64,000 bases of DNA from Photobacterium frigidiphilum (GTDB taxonomy: Bacteria > Pseudomonadota > Gammaproteobacteria > Enterobacterales > Vibrionaceae): NCBI RefSeq assembly GCF_003025615.1, contig NZ_PYMJ01000003.1, forward strand, positions 221,401 through 285,400, given 5' to 3'. Every line of letters starts with the position of its first letter. The first letter of the stretch is position 1. Below the pieces are notes generated by a model. That model searched no databases. It was not told where the DNA came from and saw only the letters and a list, made by a program, of their open reading frames with translations. A program made the translations under genes and the position numbers. Below, in pieces: positions 36,649-44,639 of this stretch.

Positions 36649-37668
36649 ATGCAAAAAAATATACATTTAAAGAAAGAAAAAATCCTCACTGGTGATAGAG
36701 CAACAGGGCCTTTACATTTAGGCCACCTAGTGGGTTCGCTACAGCAGCGTGTACTGCTGCAAGAGCAGTATGATCAAACTGTGCTGGTAGCAGATTTACA
36801 AGGCCTAACAGATAATGGGCATAACCCTCAGAAAGTGTCTTCCAATATTTTAAATGTGGTTGCCGATTACTTAGCCGTAGGTATTAACCCTTCTAAAACA
36901 ACCATTTGTTTGCAATCCGCTATTCCTGCGTTATCTGAACTTACTATGTATTATTCAAACCTAGTGTCTATCTCTCGATTAGAGCGCAACCCTACGGTTA
37001 AAAATGAGATTAAAAGTAAAGAGTTCGGACGCTCAATTCCAGCAGGTTTTCTTACTTACCCTATAAGCCAAGCGGCGGACATTACAGCCTTCAAAGCAAC
37101 ATTAGTCCCAGTTGGTGAAGATCAATTACCGATGCTAGAGCAAACTAATGAAATAGTAAGAAGGTTTAACCACATAGCACAAAGAGAAGTGCTGGTGGAA
37201 TGCAAAGCCTTACTGAGCAAAGTGTCACGCTTACCAAGTGCTGACGGCAAAAGTAAGATGTCTAAATCAATGGGTAATACCATCATGCTTGGCTCATCGG
37301 CAAAAGATATTTCGCGTTCTGTTAAATCCATGTATACCGATCCGAATCATTTATGTGTGAACGATTCTGGTCAGGTTGAAGGGAATATTGTCTTCACCTA
37401 TTTAGATGCATTTCACCCTGATGCCGAGTATGTGCAGTCATTAAAAGAGCATTATCAGCGAGGGGGATTAGGTGATGGAACAACAAAGAAAATTTTGGAG
37501 GAATGCTTACAAGAAATGCTAAGGCCGATACGTGAGCGCAGAGAACATTATTTGTCTGATAAAGCAGAATTGATTGCCATTTTGAAGCTGGGTACAGATA
37601 AAGCTCGCGACGAGTCTGAAGCCGTATTAGAGGATGTTAAAAGGGCGTTTGGGTTGAACTTTTTCTAA
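36649..37668 (+). CDS. trpS: Tryptophanyl-tRNA synthetase (auxiliary TrpS2-like type)
   Basis: Class I aminoacyl-tRNA synthetase that charges tRNA-Trp. It has the HIGH-type motif GDRATGPLHLGHLVGS near the N terminus, the KMSKS motif GKSKMSKSMGN, the dimer/adenylate region PVGEDQLPMLEQTNEIVRRFN, and 339 residues. The beginning TGDRATGPLHLGH belongs to the TrpRS branch distinct from E. coli TrpS (which starts FSGAQPSGELTIGN), so a second housekeeping copy probably exists elsewhere. The ATG at 36649 is preferred over a GTG at 36625 that lies inside the predicted stem. It follows a WW leader peptide. Confidence 0.9.
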   Translation: MQKNIHLKKEKILTGDRATGPLHLGHLVGSLQQRVLLQEQYDQTVLVADLQGLTDNGHNPQKVSSNILNVVADYLAVGINPSKTTICLQSAIPALSELTMYYSNLVSISRLERNPTVKNEIKSKEFGRSIPAGFLTYPISQAADITAFKATLVPVGEDQLPMLEQTNEIVRRFNHIAQREVLVECKALLSKVSRLPSADGKSKMSKSMGNTIMLGSSAKDISRSVKSMYTDPNHLCVNDSGQVEGNIVFTYLDAFHPDAEYVQSLKEHYQRGGLGDGTTKKILEECLQEMLRPIRERREHYLSDKAELIAILKLGTDKARDESEAVLEDVKRAFGLNFF

Positions 37669-37676
37669 ACGAACGT

Positions 37677-37737
37677 AAAAAGCCGAAGTGCTTACTGATT
37701 AGAAGTGAGAACCAACTAATAGTAACCTTCGGCTTTT
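37677..37737. terminator. Bidirectional terminator between trpS and the DUF2076 gene
   Basis: AAAAAGCCGAAG (37677-37688) pairs with CTTCGGCTTTT (37727-37737), with A and T tracts on either side, between convergent genes. Confidence 0.75.
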
Positions 37738-37763
37738 AAATAATCAGGTTAATACTTTATTGC

Positions 37764-38501
37764 TTAAGCATCGTCGCCAAAGTCACCGAAGTCATCACCA
37801 CCGCCGCCAAAGAAGCTATCATCACCGCCACCGAACGAATTATTGGCAAGTGTATCGTCGGTAAATCCAGAGTCACCGAAGCCTGAATCGCCAAAACCAG
37901 CATCGCCGAATCCACTCGTTGAATCACTGAAGCCTGAATCACCGAAACCACCAGAAGCAAAGCTGCTTGATGAATCGTCTAAGAAGCCACCTGAACTCTC
38001 ATCGGTCGATGCCAGTTCTTCTGTGCCTGTATTTTCTGCTGTTGGCTCGGCTGCTGTATCTGTTGCAGTATCGGCTGCCGCGGTATCTGCGGGTTGTTCA
38101 TCATTATTGAACAACATGTTGCTAATCATGTTACCTGCAACCATACCGACAGCAACACTTGCCGCTGTTTGCATGAAGCTACCAAAGGCACTTGGTTGGT
38201 TCATTGGCTGTGGTGGTTGTGGAGCAGGGCGGTTGCCTCCCATCATTTTACTAAACGCACCGCGATTAGATTCTGATTTATGGTGCTCAACGCTTTTTTC
38301 TAGATAATCATTTTTTTGTTTCATTTCTTTTAATGCCATTTCTTGAACCAAAACAGCTTGGGTCAATTTATAAACAGCATCTTGTTGCGAACCGATTTCG
38401 TTACCGATCAGTTGGTCTGCATCGGCATCTTTTGCTTTCGAAGGGCTTTGTTTTAGCTTATTAGCAACGTTCTGAATCAGTTCTTTTTCTTGTGGAGTCA
38501 T
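37764..38501 (-). CDS. DUF2076-like protein with Gly/Phe/Asp-rich tail
   Basis: 245 residues. The N-terminal part (MTPQEKELIQNVANKLKQSP) and central coiled region are followed by a Pro-rich linker, a small hydrophobic stretch (SVAVGMVAGNMISNML, about 114-130), an Ala/Thr/Glu linker and a 75-residue low-complexity tail. In the tail FGDSGF-type units recur, ending SFFGGGGDDFGDFGDDA. This layout fits the DUF2076 family, whose role is unknown. The tail looks disordered and acidic, and may bind partners or membranes loosely. The repeats on the complementary strand also open a spurious frame. Confidence 0.75.
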   Translation of the reverse strand: MTPQEKELIQNVANKLKQSPSKAKDADADQLIGNEIGSQQDAVYKLTQAVLVQEMALKEMKQKNDYLEKSVEHHKSESNRGAFSKMMGGNRPAPQPPQPMNQPSAFGSFMQTAASVAVGMVAGNMISNMLFNNDEQPADTAAADTATDTAAEPTAENTGTEELASTDESSGGFLDDSSSSFASGGFGDSGFSDSTSGFGDAGFGDSGFGDSGFTDDTLANNSFGGGDDSFFGGGGDDFGDFGDDA

Positions 38502-38688
38502 TACATTTACCTTCTTAATTACCTCTGGTATTTCGAGGTTGAGCCCGAGGTAATATTATCAATCATTATTATGACTCACATCCTATCTTATGGTTCCTAT
38601 ATCTACTTACTGACTTGTGTAACATTATGTTGCAAGTGAGCAATTAGTCATCATGAAGAGTGAATAAAAAACAATTGATTAGAGATGG

Positions 38689-38954
38689 TATACCCAAGCT
38701 ACCTCAAAATGCAGGATTCAGAGTGATCTCAGCGTATTTAATTCAAGGAAAATGTGTGTAGGCATGGCATTCCCTTTCAAGCACATTTGACATAGAAGTA
38801 GATACGCTGAATCACTCCCGAAGGGCGAGTTTTGTTAGGCTCTATGCGGTGTTACTTATTTTCAACGTAGAACGACTAGGTCTATAAATAAGTGCCTTGC
38901 CTAGAGCCCAACAAATTCTCGCTGAAACGAGCATCTTGAGGTAACTTGGGTATA
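38689..38954. repeat. Dispersed inverted-repeat element (MITE-like), long copy
   Basis: A 266-bp non-coding element bounded by near-perfect 24-bp inverted ends: it begins TATACCCAAGCTACCTCAAA and ends CTTGAGGTAACTTGGGTATA. Further internal inverted segments pair, such as ATTCAGAGTGAT/CTCAGCGTAT with ATACGCTGAATCACTC, and AGGCTCTA with TAGAGCC. The whole could fold as RNA. It carries no transposase. The 60-bp element at 17823 has the same ends without the middle. Confidence 0.8.
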
Positions 38955-38968
38955 AATACTGGATATAA

Positions 38969-38993
38969 AAAATCCGACATGGTGTCGGATTTT
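38969..38993 (-). terminator. Terminator of the yceI operon
   Basis: AAAATCCGACA (38969-38979) and TGTCGGATTTT (38983-38993) form an 11-bp stem with a 3-base loop. On the minus strand a T-rich run follows. Confidence 0.8.
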
Positions 38994-39038
38994 GGGGTGA
39001 TTTTCAAAAAATCGTCGTTTATTTGTTGTCAGATTGCG

Positions 39039-39608
39039 TTACTTGCGAATACCTTCAACATGCAGCTCTAAATCGGCATAGCTTGACTCACCCATAACAG
39101 GTACGCCAAAGTCTTCAAGCTCTATGCGGGTTGTGCCTGCAAAGCCAGCACGGTAACCACCCCATGGGTCTTCACCTTCACCAATAAATTGTGCATCGAT
39201 AGTAATTGGCTTAGTTTCACCGTGTAAGGTTAAATCACCTGTAATCACTAACTCACCATTACCTTTGTCTGTTACTTTCGTACTAGCAAAAGAGGCTGTT
39301 GCGTATTTTTTAACGTCTAAAAAGTCACCGCTACGAACGTGTTTATCGCGTTCTGCATGGTTAGTATCAAAACTGGTTGTATCAACATTTACCGATACTT
39401 TTGATGCCGCGATATCTTTAGGATCATAGCTAAAAGTACCGTCAAAAGTATTAAAACGTCCTTTAATGTAGCTATAACCAAGGTGTTTAATTTTAATGTT
39501 AATTGATGCGTGTGCATCTTTAGTATCGATCACATAGTCTGCTGCTGACGCAATACTTGGCATTGTCATTGCGGTAAATAAGCCTAAGGCTAATAGATGT
39601 TTTTTCAT
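39039..39608 (-). CDS. yceI: YceI-family periplasmic protein
   Basis: 189 residues with a signal peptide (LALGLFTAMTMPSIASA) and a mature lipocalin-like beta barrel that in this family binds a long isoprenoid such as octaprenyl compounds. It carries the motifs DTKDAHASINIKIKHLGYSYIKGRFNTFDGTFSYD and the C-terminal ELHVEGIRK. Its start overlaps the stop of the cytochrome b561 gene by 4 bases (ATGA), the same pairing as E. coli yceJ-yceI. The exact role is unsettled in the family. Confidence 0.9.
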   Translation of the reverse strand: MKKHLLALGLFTAMTMPSIASAADYVIDTKDAHASINIKIKHLGYSYIKGRFNTFDGTFSYDPKDIAASKVSVNVDTTSFDTNHAERDKHVRSGDFLDVKKYATASFASTKVTDKGNGELVITGDLTLHGETKPITIDAQFIGEGEDPWGGYRAGFAGTTRIELEDFGVPVMGESSYADLELHVEGIRK

Positions 39609-40147
39609 TTGTATTTAACTCCCAACATTTTGGTTAATGTATTGTCTTTATTAATAAAGTGATGCTTTAGCGCTGCAATAGCGTGAATGACAACGAGTGC
39701 AATTAAGCTGAGAGCAAGGTAGTAATGTACTTCCCCTGCAATATCAGCTTGGTTTTCAAAGAGCTCTCCTAGTGCAGGTACAGAGAACCAATTAAATACG
39801 TCGATTGATCGCCCATCGGCGGTCGAAATTAGGTAACCAGATATAAACAAACTGAACATCAGAAGGTACATTGCACTGTGTGCAAGTTTGGCTGAAGTAA
39901 TTTCCCATGCAGCCCCTTTAATTTCAGGGTGACCTTTAAATGTACGCCATAACAATCTGAAAATAGTGGCAAAAGCGAGCAGTAAACCAACCGATTTATG
40001 CCAATGTGGAACGGGCTTGTACCATTGTGAATAATAGTTCAAGTCAACCATCCATAACCCAGCAGCAAACAAGCCGATAACGGCAATGGCAGTTACCCAA
40101 TGTAAAGTAATTGATATCCAATCATATTGGTTTGGGTGATTTTTCAT
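39605..40147 (-). CDS. Cytochrome b561 family membrane protein (YceJ-like)
   Basis: 180 residues with four membrane helices and conserved histidines for two b-type haems (SITLHWVTAIAVIGLFAAGLWM, HWHKSVGLLLAFATIFRLLWR, HYYLALSLIALVVIHAIAALKHHF). It is an inner-membrane electron carrier, probably between quinol and a periplasmic partner. It lies directly upstream of and overlaps yceI, so the two products probably act together. Confidence 0.88.
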   Translation of the reverse strand: MKNHPNQYDWISITLHWVTAIAVIGLFAAGLWMVDLNYYSQWYKPVPHWHKSVGLLLAFATIFRLLWRTFKGHPEIKGAAWEITSAKLAHSAMYLLMFSLFISGYLISTADGRSIDVFNWFSVPALGELFENQADIAGEVHYYLALSLIALVVIHAIAALKHHFINKDNTLTKMLGVKYK

Positions 40148-40490
40148 GTAAACGTGTCTTATTAACCTTCAATAACATTCATTCTAGTTTGTTATTGAAA
40201 AGTTATAACCGTTCTCAGCCGAACAAGTTATTCGATTTTTTTGAAGGAACTATCTCATTGATTGTTGACAGATGCACTTACCTCTACCTGATTGTTTATA
40301 AGGTAAATTATATTTTTTCGTTAATGAAAAAGTGATTAAAAGTTGAGTTTCGCAGGTAGATAAGAAAGCAATGTACGGGGATATTGTGGATAGAAGCCCT
40401 TTTTGTGCTTTAGTCTAGTAACTGGGTGTAACGTAAAAGGGCTTATTGCGTTGGTGTATAATCAGAACCGTGCGGTAATACCGATAAAGA
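40148..40490. other. Intergenic region between cytochrome b561 and HAD genes
   Basis: 343 bases. AAGCCCTTTT (40394-40403) pairs with AAAAGGGCTT (40435-40444) in a terminator-like hairpin beyond the HAD gene end. The rest should contain the promoter of the b561-yceI operon. No gene is seen. Confidence 0.45.
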
Positions 40491-41195
40491 CTAGCGTAAT
40501 ATATTGTTATCGTGACGCCAGTCCATGATGGTCCAATCATTTACTTGAGCATGCAGAGACAATGCTGGATCTGGGTTGACAGCAAATGGGCGGTCGACAG
40601 CATCAAGCATTGGTAGATCATTGATAGAATCGCTGTAACCGTAGCTGCCTTTGAATTCAGTTTCTTGATTAGCTAACCATGCTTTCATTCGTATCACCTT
40701 TCCTTGTTGATAACTTAATGTGCCTTTGGTATTACCTGTAAAAATGCCGTTGATTGTTTCTAGTTCAATCGCGATTACATCTTCAACGTTGAGCATTGTG
40801 GCTATGGGCTTAACAAGGTGCTCACTTGTTGCCGAGATAATAAGCACATGATCACCACGCTTTTTGTGCCACTCAATACGGGCTAGTGCATCAGTATAGA
40901 GTGCGGGTTTAATTTTTTCTTCAACAAACTCTTCGACCAGTATTGAAATTTTTGTAATATCGTACCCTTTTATTGGTTGAAGTGTGGCTTCCATATAGGT
41001 ATTCATGTCTAACGTACCTTTCGCGTACGCTTGCATAAGACGTTGCTCTTCTTCAAGAAGCGTTTGCGGTGCGAGACCTTTTTGAACAAGAAATGCATTC
41101 CACAAACTAGCAGAATCAGCGGCGATCAAGGTCTCGTCTAAATCGAAAATAGCCAAGTACGGTTTAATGGTCATCTTGTGATTATCAAATAACAA
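40491..41195 (-). CDS. HAD-superfamily phosphatase, subfamily IB (SerB-like)
   Basis: Cytoplasmic hydrolase of about 227-234 residues. Motif I is FDLDETLIAAD (nucleophile and acid aspartates), motif II ISATS, and motif III/IV GYSDSINDLPML with a preceding lysine in QGKVIRMKAW. A helical cap follows motif I, as in subfamily IB (phosphoserine phosphatase and related enzymes). Met8 at 41174 is an alternative start; neither has a clear ribosome binding site. The substrate is probably a small phosphomonoester. It could not be determined. Confidence 0.83.
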   Translation of the reverse strand: MLFDNHKMTIKPYLAIFDLDETLIAADSASLWNAFLVQKGLAPQTLLEEEQRLMQAYAKGTLDMNTYMEATLQPIKGYDITKISILVEEFVEEKIKPALYTDALARIEWHKKRGDHVLIISATSEHLVKPIATMLNVEDVIAIELETINGIFTGNTKGTLSYQQGKVIRMKAWLANQETEFKGSYGYSDSINDLPMLDAVDRPFAVNPDPALSLHAQVNDWTIMDWRHDNNILR

Positions 41196-41345
41196 ACTGC
41201 GTATCCTTCACGAAATTAAATATATTCTGTCTTTTTAGTTGCCGCTAGATTAAGTTGTTAATGTGACAGTTTCTTTTCAAATATGTGTAATTTTAGAGTC
41301 ATGGATACTGGGTTCGATGTTAAGTGCGCGATGTGTAGATCTATT

Positions 41346-42731
41346 TTAATGGGCGACACCACCTTGTGTCAGTTTTTCTGGGTTCAGCAGTTGTTCTAAT
41401 TCTTCGCGGCTAATATTTGTTTCTTCTTCTGCAACATCAATAATTGCTCTTTGTTCTTTGTAGGCTTTTTTTGCTATTTCTGCTGCTTTTAAATATCCAA
41501 TTACAGGGTTAAGAGCGGTAACCAAAATAGGGTTTTTAGCGAGTGCGACTTGCAGGTTATCTTCCCGAACAATGAATGTACTAATGGCTTTGTTTGCTAG
41601 CAGGGTAGAGGCATTTGCCATTAATTCGATACTTTGAATCAGGTTATGTGCAATGACAGGTAACATAACGTTCAACTGAAAATTACCAGATTGACCGCCG
41701 ACGGTAATGGTCGCGTCATTACCGATGACTTGTGCTGCGACCATTGCTGCTGCTTCTGGAATAACAGGGTTAACTTTACCGGGCATAATTGAAGAGCCGG
41801 GTTGAAGGGCTTCAAGTTCAATTTCACCTAATCCGGCAAGAGGCCCTGAATTCATCCAACGTAGATCATTCGATATTTTTAAAATCGCAACCGCTAAGGT
41901 TTTAAGTTGCCCAGAAAGCGCAACAATTGCATCTTGGCTACTGAGGTTATAAAAGAAGTTATCGCTGGATGTAAAAGGGATTTCAGTTGAGATTGAAATA
42001 TTATTTGCAAAGATTGCAGCAAATTCGGGTTCAGCATTGATTCCTGTGCCTACCGCTGTTCCGCCTTGAGCAAGTGCTGAAGCATTATCCAGCGCATGTT
42101 GAATACCGAGTTGTGCACGTTCGAGTTGTATTTTCCAACCTTGCAACTCTTGACCAAGGGTGACAGGCATAGCATCCATTAGGTGAGTGCGCCCTGTTTT
42201 TACAATATGACCAATTTCTGCTGTTTTTTTATCTAATGCCTGAGTTAAGTATTCTAATGCTGGGAATAATTGAAAATGGCAGGTAATTGCAGCGCTTACT
42301 TGAATGGCGGTAGGAATAACATCATTACTGCTCTGGCCCATATTAACGTGGTCGTTAGGGCTTATGTTTTGTTCTGCTTTTTGTGATGCAAGTGTCGCGA
42401 TAACTTCATTGGCATTCATATTAGAGCTAGTGCCGGAACCTGTTTGGAATACATCTATGGGAAATTGTTCAAAGTGCTCCCCATTAATGATTTCTTGGCA
42501 GCTATCAATGATGGCATGAGCAACCTTGTCATCAAGTAGCTTCAATTCAAGGTTACTTCGGGCTGCTGCCTGTTTTATGTATGCCAGTGCTTTAATAAAT
42601 TCGTGGGGCATTTGAATACCACTGATCGGAAAATTATTAACGGCGCGTTGTGTTTGAGCTTGATAAAGTGCATTTTCAGGAACGTGCACGTCACCCATGC
42701 TGTCTGTTTCAATTCGATAGTGTGAAGACAT
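41346..42731 (-). CDS. fumC: Class II fumarase (fumarate hydratase)
   Basis: Iron-independent fumarase that interconverts fumarate and malate. It has 461 residues from the ATG at 42731, which has AAGGA about 9 bases upstream; longer readings lack family similarity. Motifs are FQTGSGTSSNMNANEV, the histidine in GRTHLMDAMPVTLGQE, and the signature GSSIMPGKVNPV. It starts 11 bases after a small gene that has a perfect Fur box upstream. Fur-repressed FumC replaces the iron-sulphur fumarases when iron is scarce, so the arrangement fits that role. Confidence 0.94.
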   Translation of the reverse strand: MSSHYRIETDSMGDVHVPENALYQAQTQRAVNNFPISGIQMPHEFIKALAYIKQAAARSNLELKLLDDKVAHAIIDSCQEIINGEHFEQFPIDVFQTGSGTSSNMNANEVIATLASQKAEQNISPNDHVNMGQSSNDVIPTAIQVSAAITCHFQLFPALEYLTQALDKKTAEIGHIVKTGRTHLMDAMPVTLGQELQGWKIQLERAQLGIQHALDNASALAQGGTAVGTGINAEPEFAAIFANNISISTEIPFTSSDNFFYNLSSQDAIVALSGQLKTLAVAILKISNDLRWMNSGPLAGLGEIELEALQPGSSIMPGKVNPVIPEAAAMVAAQVIGNDATITVGGQSGNFQLNVMLPVIAHNLIQSIELMANASTLLANKAISTFIVREDNLQVALAKNPILVTALNPVIGYLKAAEIAKKAYKEQRAIIDVAEEETNISREELEQLLNPEKLTQGGVAH

Positions 42732-42742
42732 AATATTATTCC

Positions 42743-43126
42743 TTACAGACCTGAGGTTAAATGTGTTTGTTGTAAGTGTTGCTGTAGAGATAGAAGCTGC
42801 TGACGGCCAGTGTCTGAATTGCCATAAAACTTTTTTAAAGCTAGAAGTGGGCAATGGATATGATCTAAGCAAATGCGACGAAAAATACGGGAGTTATTCG
42901 GCTGATTGATTGCTTCTACTAGATGAAAAAAAACACGTCGTAGAAACAGTTCTCGCAGAATAGGATTAAAAGTGGGGGTGTTAAGGCAGTATAGCGACGC
43001 TAAATTAAGACCTGATTGAACAAAATCGATGATGATATCAGGCTCATAACCGGGCGTAATCCGACGGTTTAGAAACCGATCTTCTGCTTTAAAGTAATGG
43101 TGATACAGGGTTGAAGTACAGTCCAT
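42743..43126 (-). CDS. Small protein upstream of fumC, possibly FagA-like
   Basis: 127 residues, cytoplasmic by composition, with AGGA 7 bases before the ATG. The middle (PILRELFLRRVFFHLVEAINQPNNSRIFRRICLDHIHCPLLALKKFY) is helical and basic, with several Cys and His. No motif of known function is visible. In Pseudomonas the iron-regulated operon is fagA-fumC-orfX-sodA. The position, size and Fur box make this a candidate FagA equivalent, but the similarity could not be checked. Confidence 0.7.
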   Translation of the reverse strand: MDCTSTLYHHYFKAEDRFLNRRITPGYEPDIIIDFVQSGLNLASLYCLNTPTFNPILRELFLRRVFFHLVEAINQPNNSRIFRRICLDHIHCPLLALKKFYGNSDTGRQQLLSLQQHLQQTHLTSGL

Positions 43127-43160
43127 GGGTAGTCCTATAAAGTGATCAATAAATCTTAGT

Positions 43161-43175
43161 GATAATTATTATCAT
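43161..43175. promoter_or_regulatory. Fur box upstream of the fumC operon
   Basis: TGATAAT-T-ATTATCA is a perfect 7-1-7 inverted repeat, the core that Fur recognises. It lies 35-50 bases before the start of the 127-residue gene. The operon should be derepressed when iron is low. Confidence 0.8.
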
Positions 43176-43279
43176 TTAACGCATTGATGTTCAAGGAGAC
43201 ATTCATAAAGTTTATACCATAGACCTCTGTTCGTTATGTATTCCCTTAAATTACACGTGCTCAGTCTATTGAGGTGAAC

Positions 43280-43316
43280 AGCTACCTAATTAACAATTAA
43301 CAATTAACAGGTAGCT
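43280..43316 (-). terminator. Hairpin after the M20 amidohydrolase gene
   Basis: AGCTACCT (43280-43287) and AGGTAGCT (43309-43316) pair around a loop made of three tandem copies of AATTAAC. It follows the minus-strand stop at 43347 by 30 bases. Confidence 0.5.
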
Positions 43317-43346
43317 ATCGCTCGAATGCTTTGTGCCCAGTCGCTC

Positions 43347-44498
43347 CTAGTTGTGTGACTGCGCGATGAGTTGAAGAAATAATCGAGATGATTGCTCGAT
43401 CAGTGCATCGGGGAAATCATAGTCAGGGTTGTGCAGTTCTGGGTGATCAGTACCGCTACCAATGCAAAATAAAGAGCCTGGCCATTGTTGCAAAAATTCT
43501 CCCATATCTTCAGACCAACGCATTGGTTCTGTGGGTATAACAACATCATAGTTAAGCGATTGTGCTGCAGTAATAACATTCTTAGTCGTTTTGGGGTTAT
43601 TCATGGTTGCGTTAAAAGGCTCAATCCATTCAATTTGCATCTCAAGTTGATAACAATCTGCTTGTTTTTGGGCAAAATCCAGCAAATTTCGTTTCATGTA
43701 ATTGAGAATGTAATTATCACTGCTACGGATCGTTGCCATTACTTCGGCGCGTCCTGGAGATGTACCAAACCCTTTATTGCCTACATTCACATGAACAAGC
43801 GTGACTAAACTAAATGCTTCTTTGAAGGCTTCTGGCATGTGATGCAGGTAGTCCATTAAACGTGCAACAGCAGGGGCAGGGCTATGACCGTTCTCTGGTT
43901 TTGCAGCATGAGATGTTTTCCCTATCAGTGTGATCATAACGCCAGTTGATGCGCAGGCAAACACACCGTCTTTCACCACCACAGTACCTAATGGATAACC
44001 CGGTAAATTATGATAAGCATAAACCGCATCGGGTTGAATGCCTTTCAGGCGTGGATCTTGCAGCATTTTTTTTGCACCGACGCCGATCTCTTCTGCGGGC
44101 TGGAATAGTAAAAAAACGGTGCCAGATTGAGGAGGCGTTTGACTCAGCTGATTAGCAACGGCTAAAAGGCTAGCAACATGCCCATCATGACCGCACGCAT
44201 GCATACAACCATGATTGCGTGAAACATGATCATGTTGTGATTTTTCAGTGATCGGTAATGCGTCGAAATCAGCACGGAGCAGAGTTATTGGGCCCGGATT
44301 CCCACTTTTGATTTCAACAAGAATGCCATAACCGCCTATATTAGTTTTAGGCTCAAAACCAAATGTTAGTAGCTGGTCGGTAATTTCTGATGCTGTTTTA
44401 TGCTCTTGGAGCGAGAGCTCAGGGTAGCGATGAAGATGATGCCTAAAGCGTACAGGGTTGAAGTTGATATCATTATTAACGGTCATATTATTCTTCAA
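43347..44498 (-). CDS. M20-family amidohydrolase/aminoacylase
   Basis: Probable cytoplasmic metallo-amidohydrolase of 383 residues related to hippurate hydrolase, N-acyl-amino-acid amidohydrolases and IAA-amino-acid hydrolases. It has RHHLHRYPELSLQEHKTA at the start and metal ligands in HACGHDGH, PAEE, YAYHNLPG and the C-terminal HNPDYDFPD. The lid domain starts near GVMITLIGKTSHAAKPENG. The likely reaction is release of an amino acid from an N-acyl conjugate. The substrate is unknown. It is divergent from the PepSY gene, with a CRP-like site between them. Confidence 0.88.
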   Translation of the reverse strand: MKNNMTVNNDINFNPVRFRHHLHRYPELSLQEHKTASEITDQLLTFGFEPKTNIGGYGILVEIKSGNPGPITLLRADFDALPITEKSQHDHVSRNHGCMHACGHDGHVASLLAVANQLSQTPPQSGTVFLLFQPAEEIGVGAKKMLQDPRLKGIQPDAVYAYHNLPGYPLGTVVVKDGVFACASTGVMITLIGKTSHAAKPENGHSPAPAVARLMDYLHHMPEAFKEAFSLVTLVHVNVGNKGFGTSPGRAEVMATIRSSDNYILNYMKRNLLDFAQKQADCYQLEMQIEWIEPFNATMNNPKTTKNVITAAQSLNYDVVIPTEPMRWSEDMGEFLQQWPGSLFCIGSGTDHPELHNPDYDFPDALIEQSSRLFLQLIAQSHN

Positions 44499-44542
44499 TC
44501 GTTACAAGATGCTCCACTTTACTTGTCGATCAGAGATTATTA

Positions 44543-44558
44543 TGTGATCAATTTCACG
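44543..44558. promoter_or_regulatory. CRP-like site between the M20 and PepSY genes
   Basis: TGTGA-TCAATT-TCACG matches the CRP dyad at nine of ten positions. It lies 45 bases from the M20 start and 82 from the PepSY start, so it could act on either. Confidence 0.5.
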
Positions 44559-44639
44559 GTGATACTTAATCTAAGCTGCCAGTACGATATATTGCTCTGG
44601 TATGATTGTTATATAAGGTTGATAGGGTTAGGAAGTTCT

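Noticed and set aside
37843..38307. A 154-codon Pro/Ser/Glu-rich frame on the plus strand
   Set aside because: It is the complement of the FGDSGF-type repeats of the DUF2076-like gene; repeats keep it open by composition and no ribosome binding site precedes it.
44400..44639. An 80-residue N-terminal extension of the PepSY protein
   Set aside because: It would start inside the divergent M20 gene and run through the intergenic region, while the ATG at 44640 has a good ribosome binding site followed by a signal peptide.
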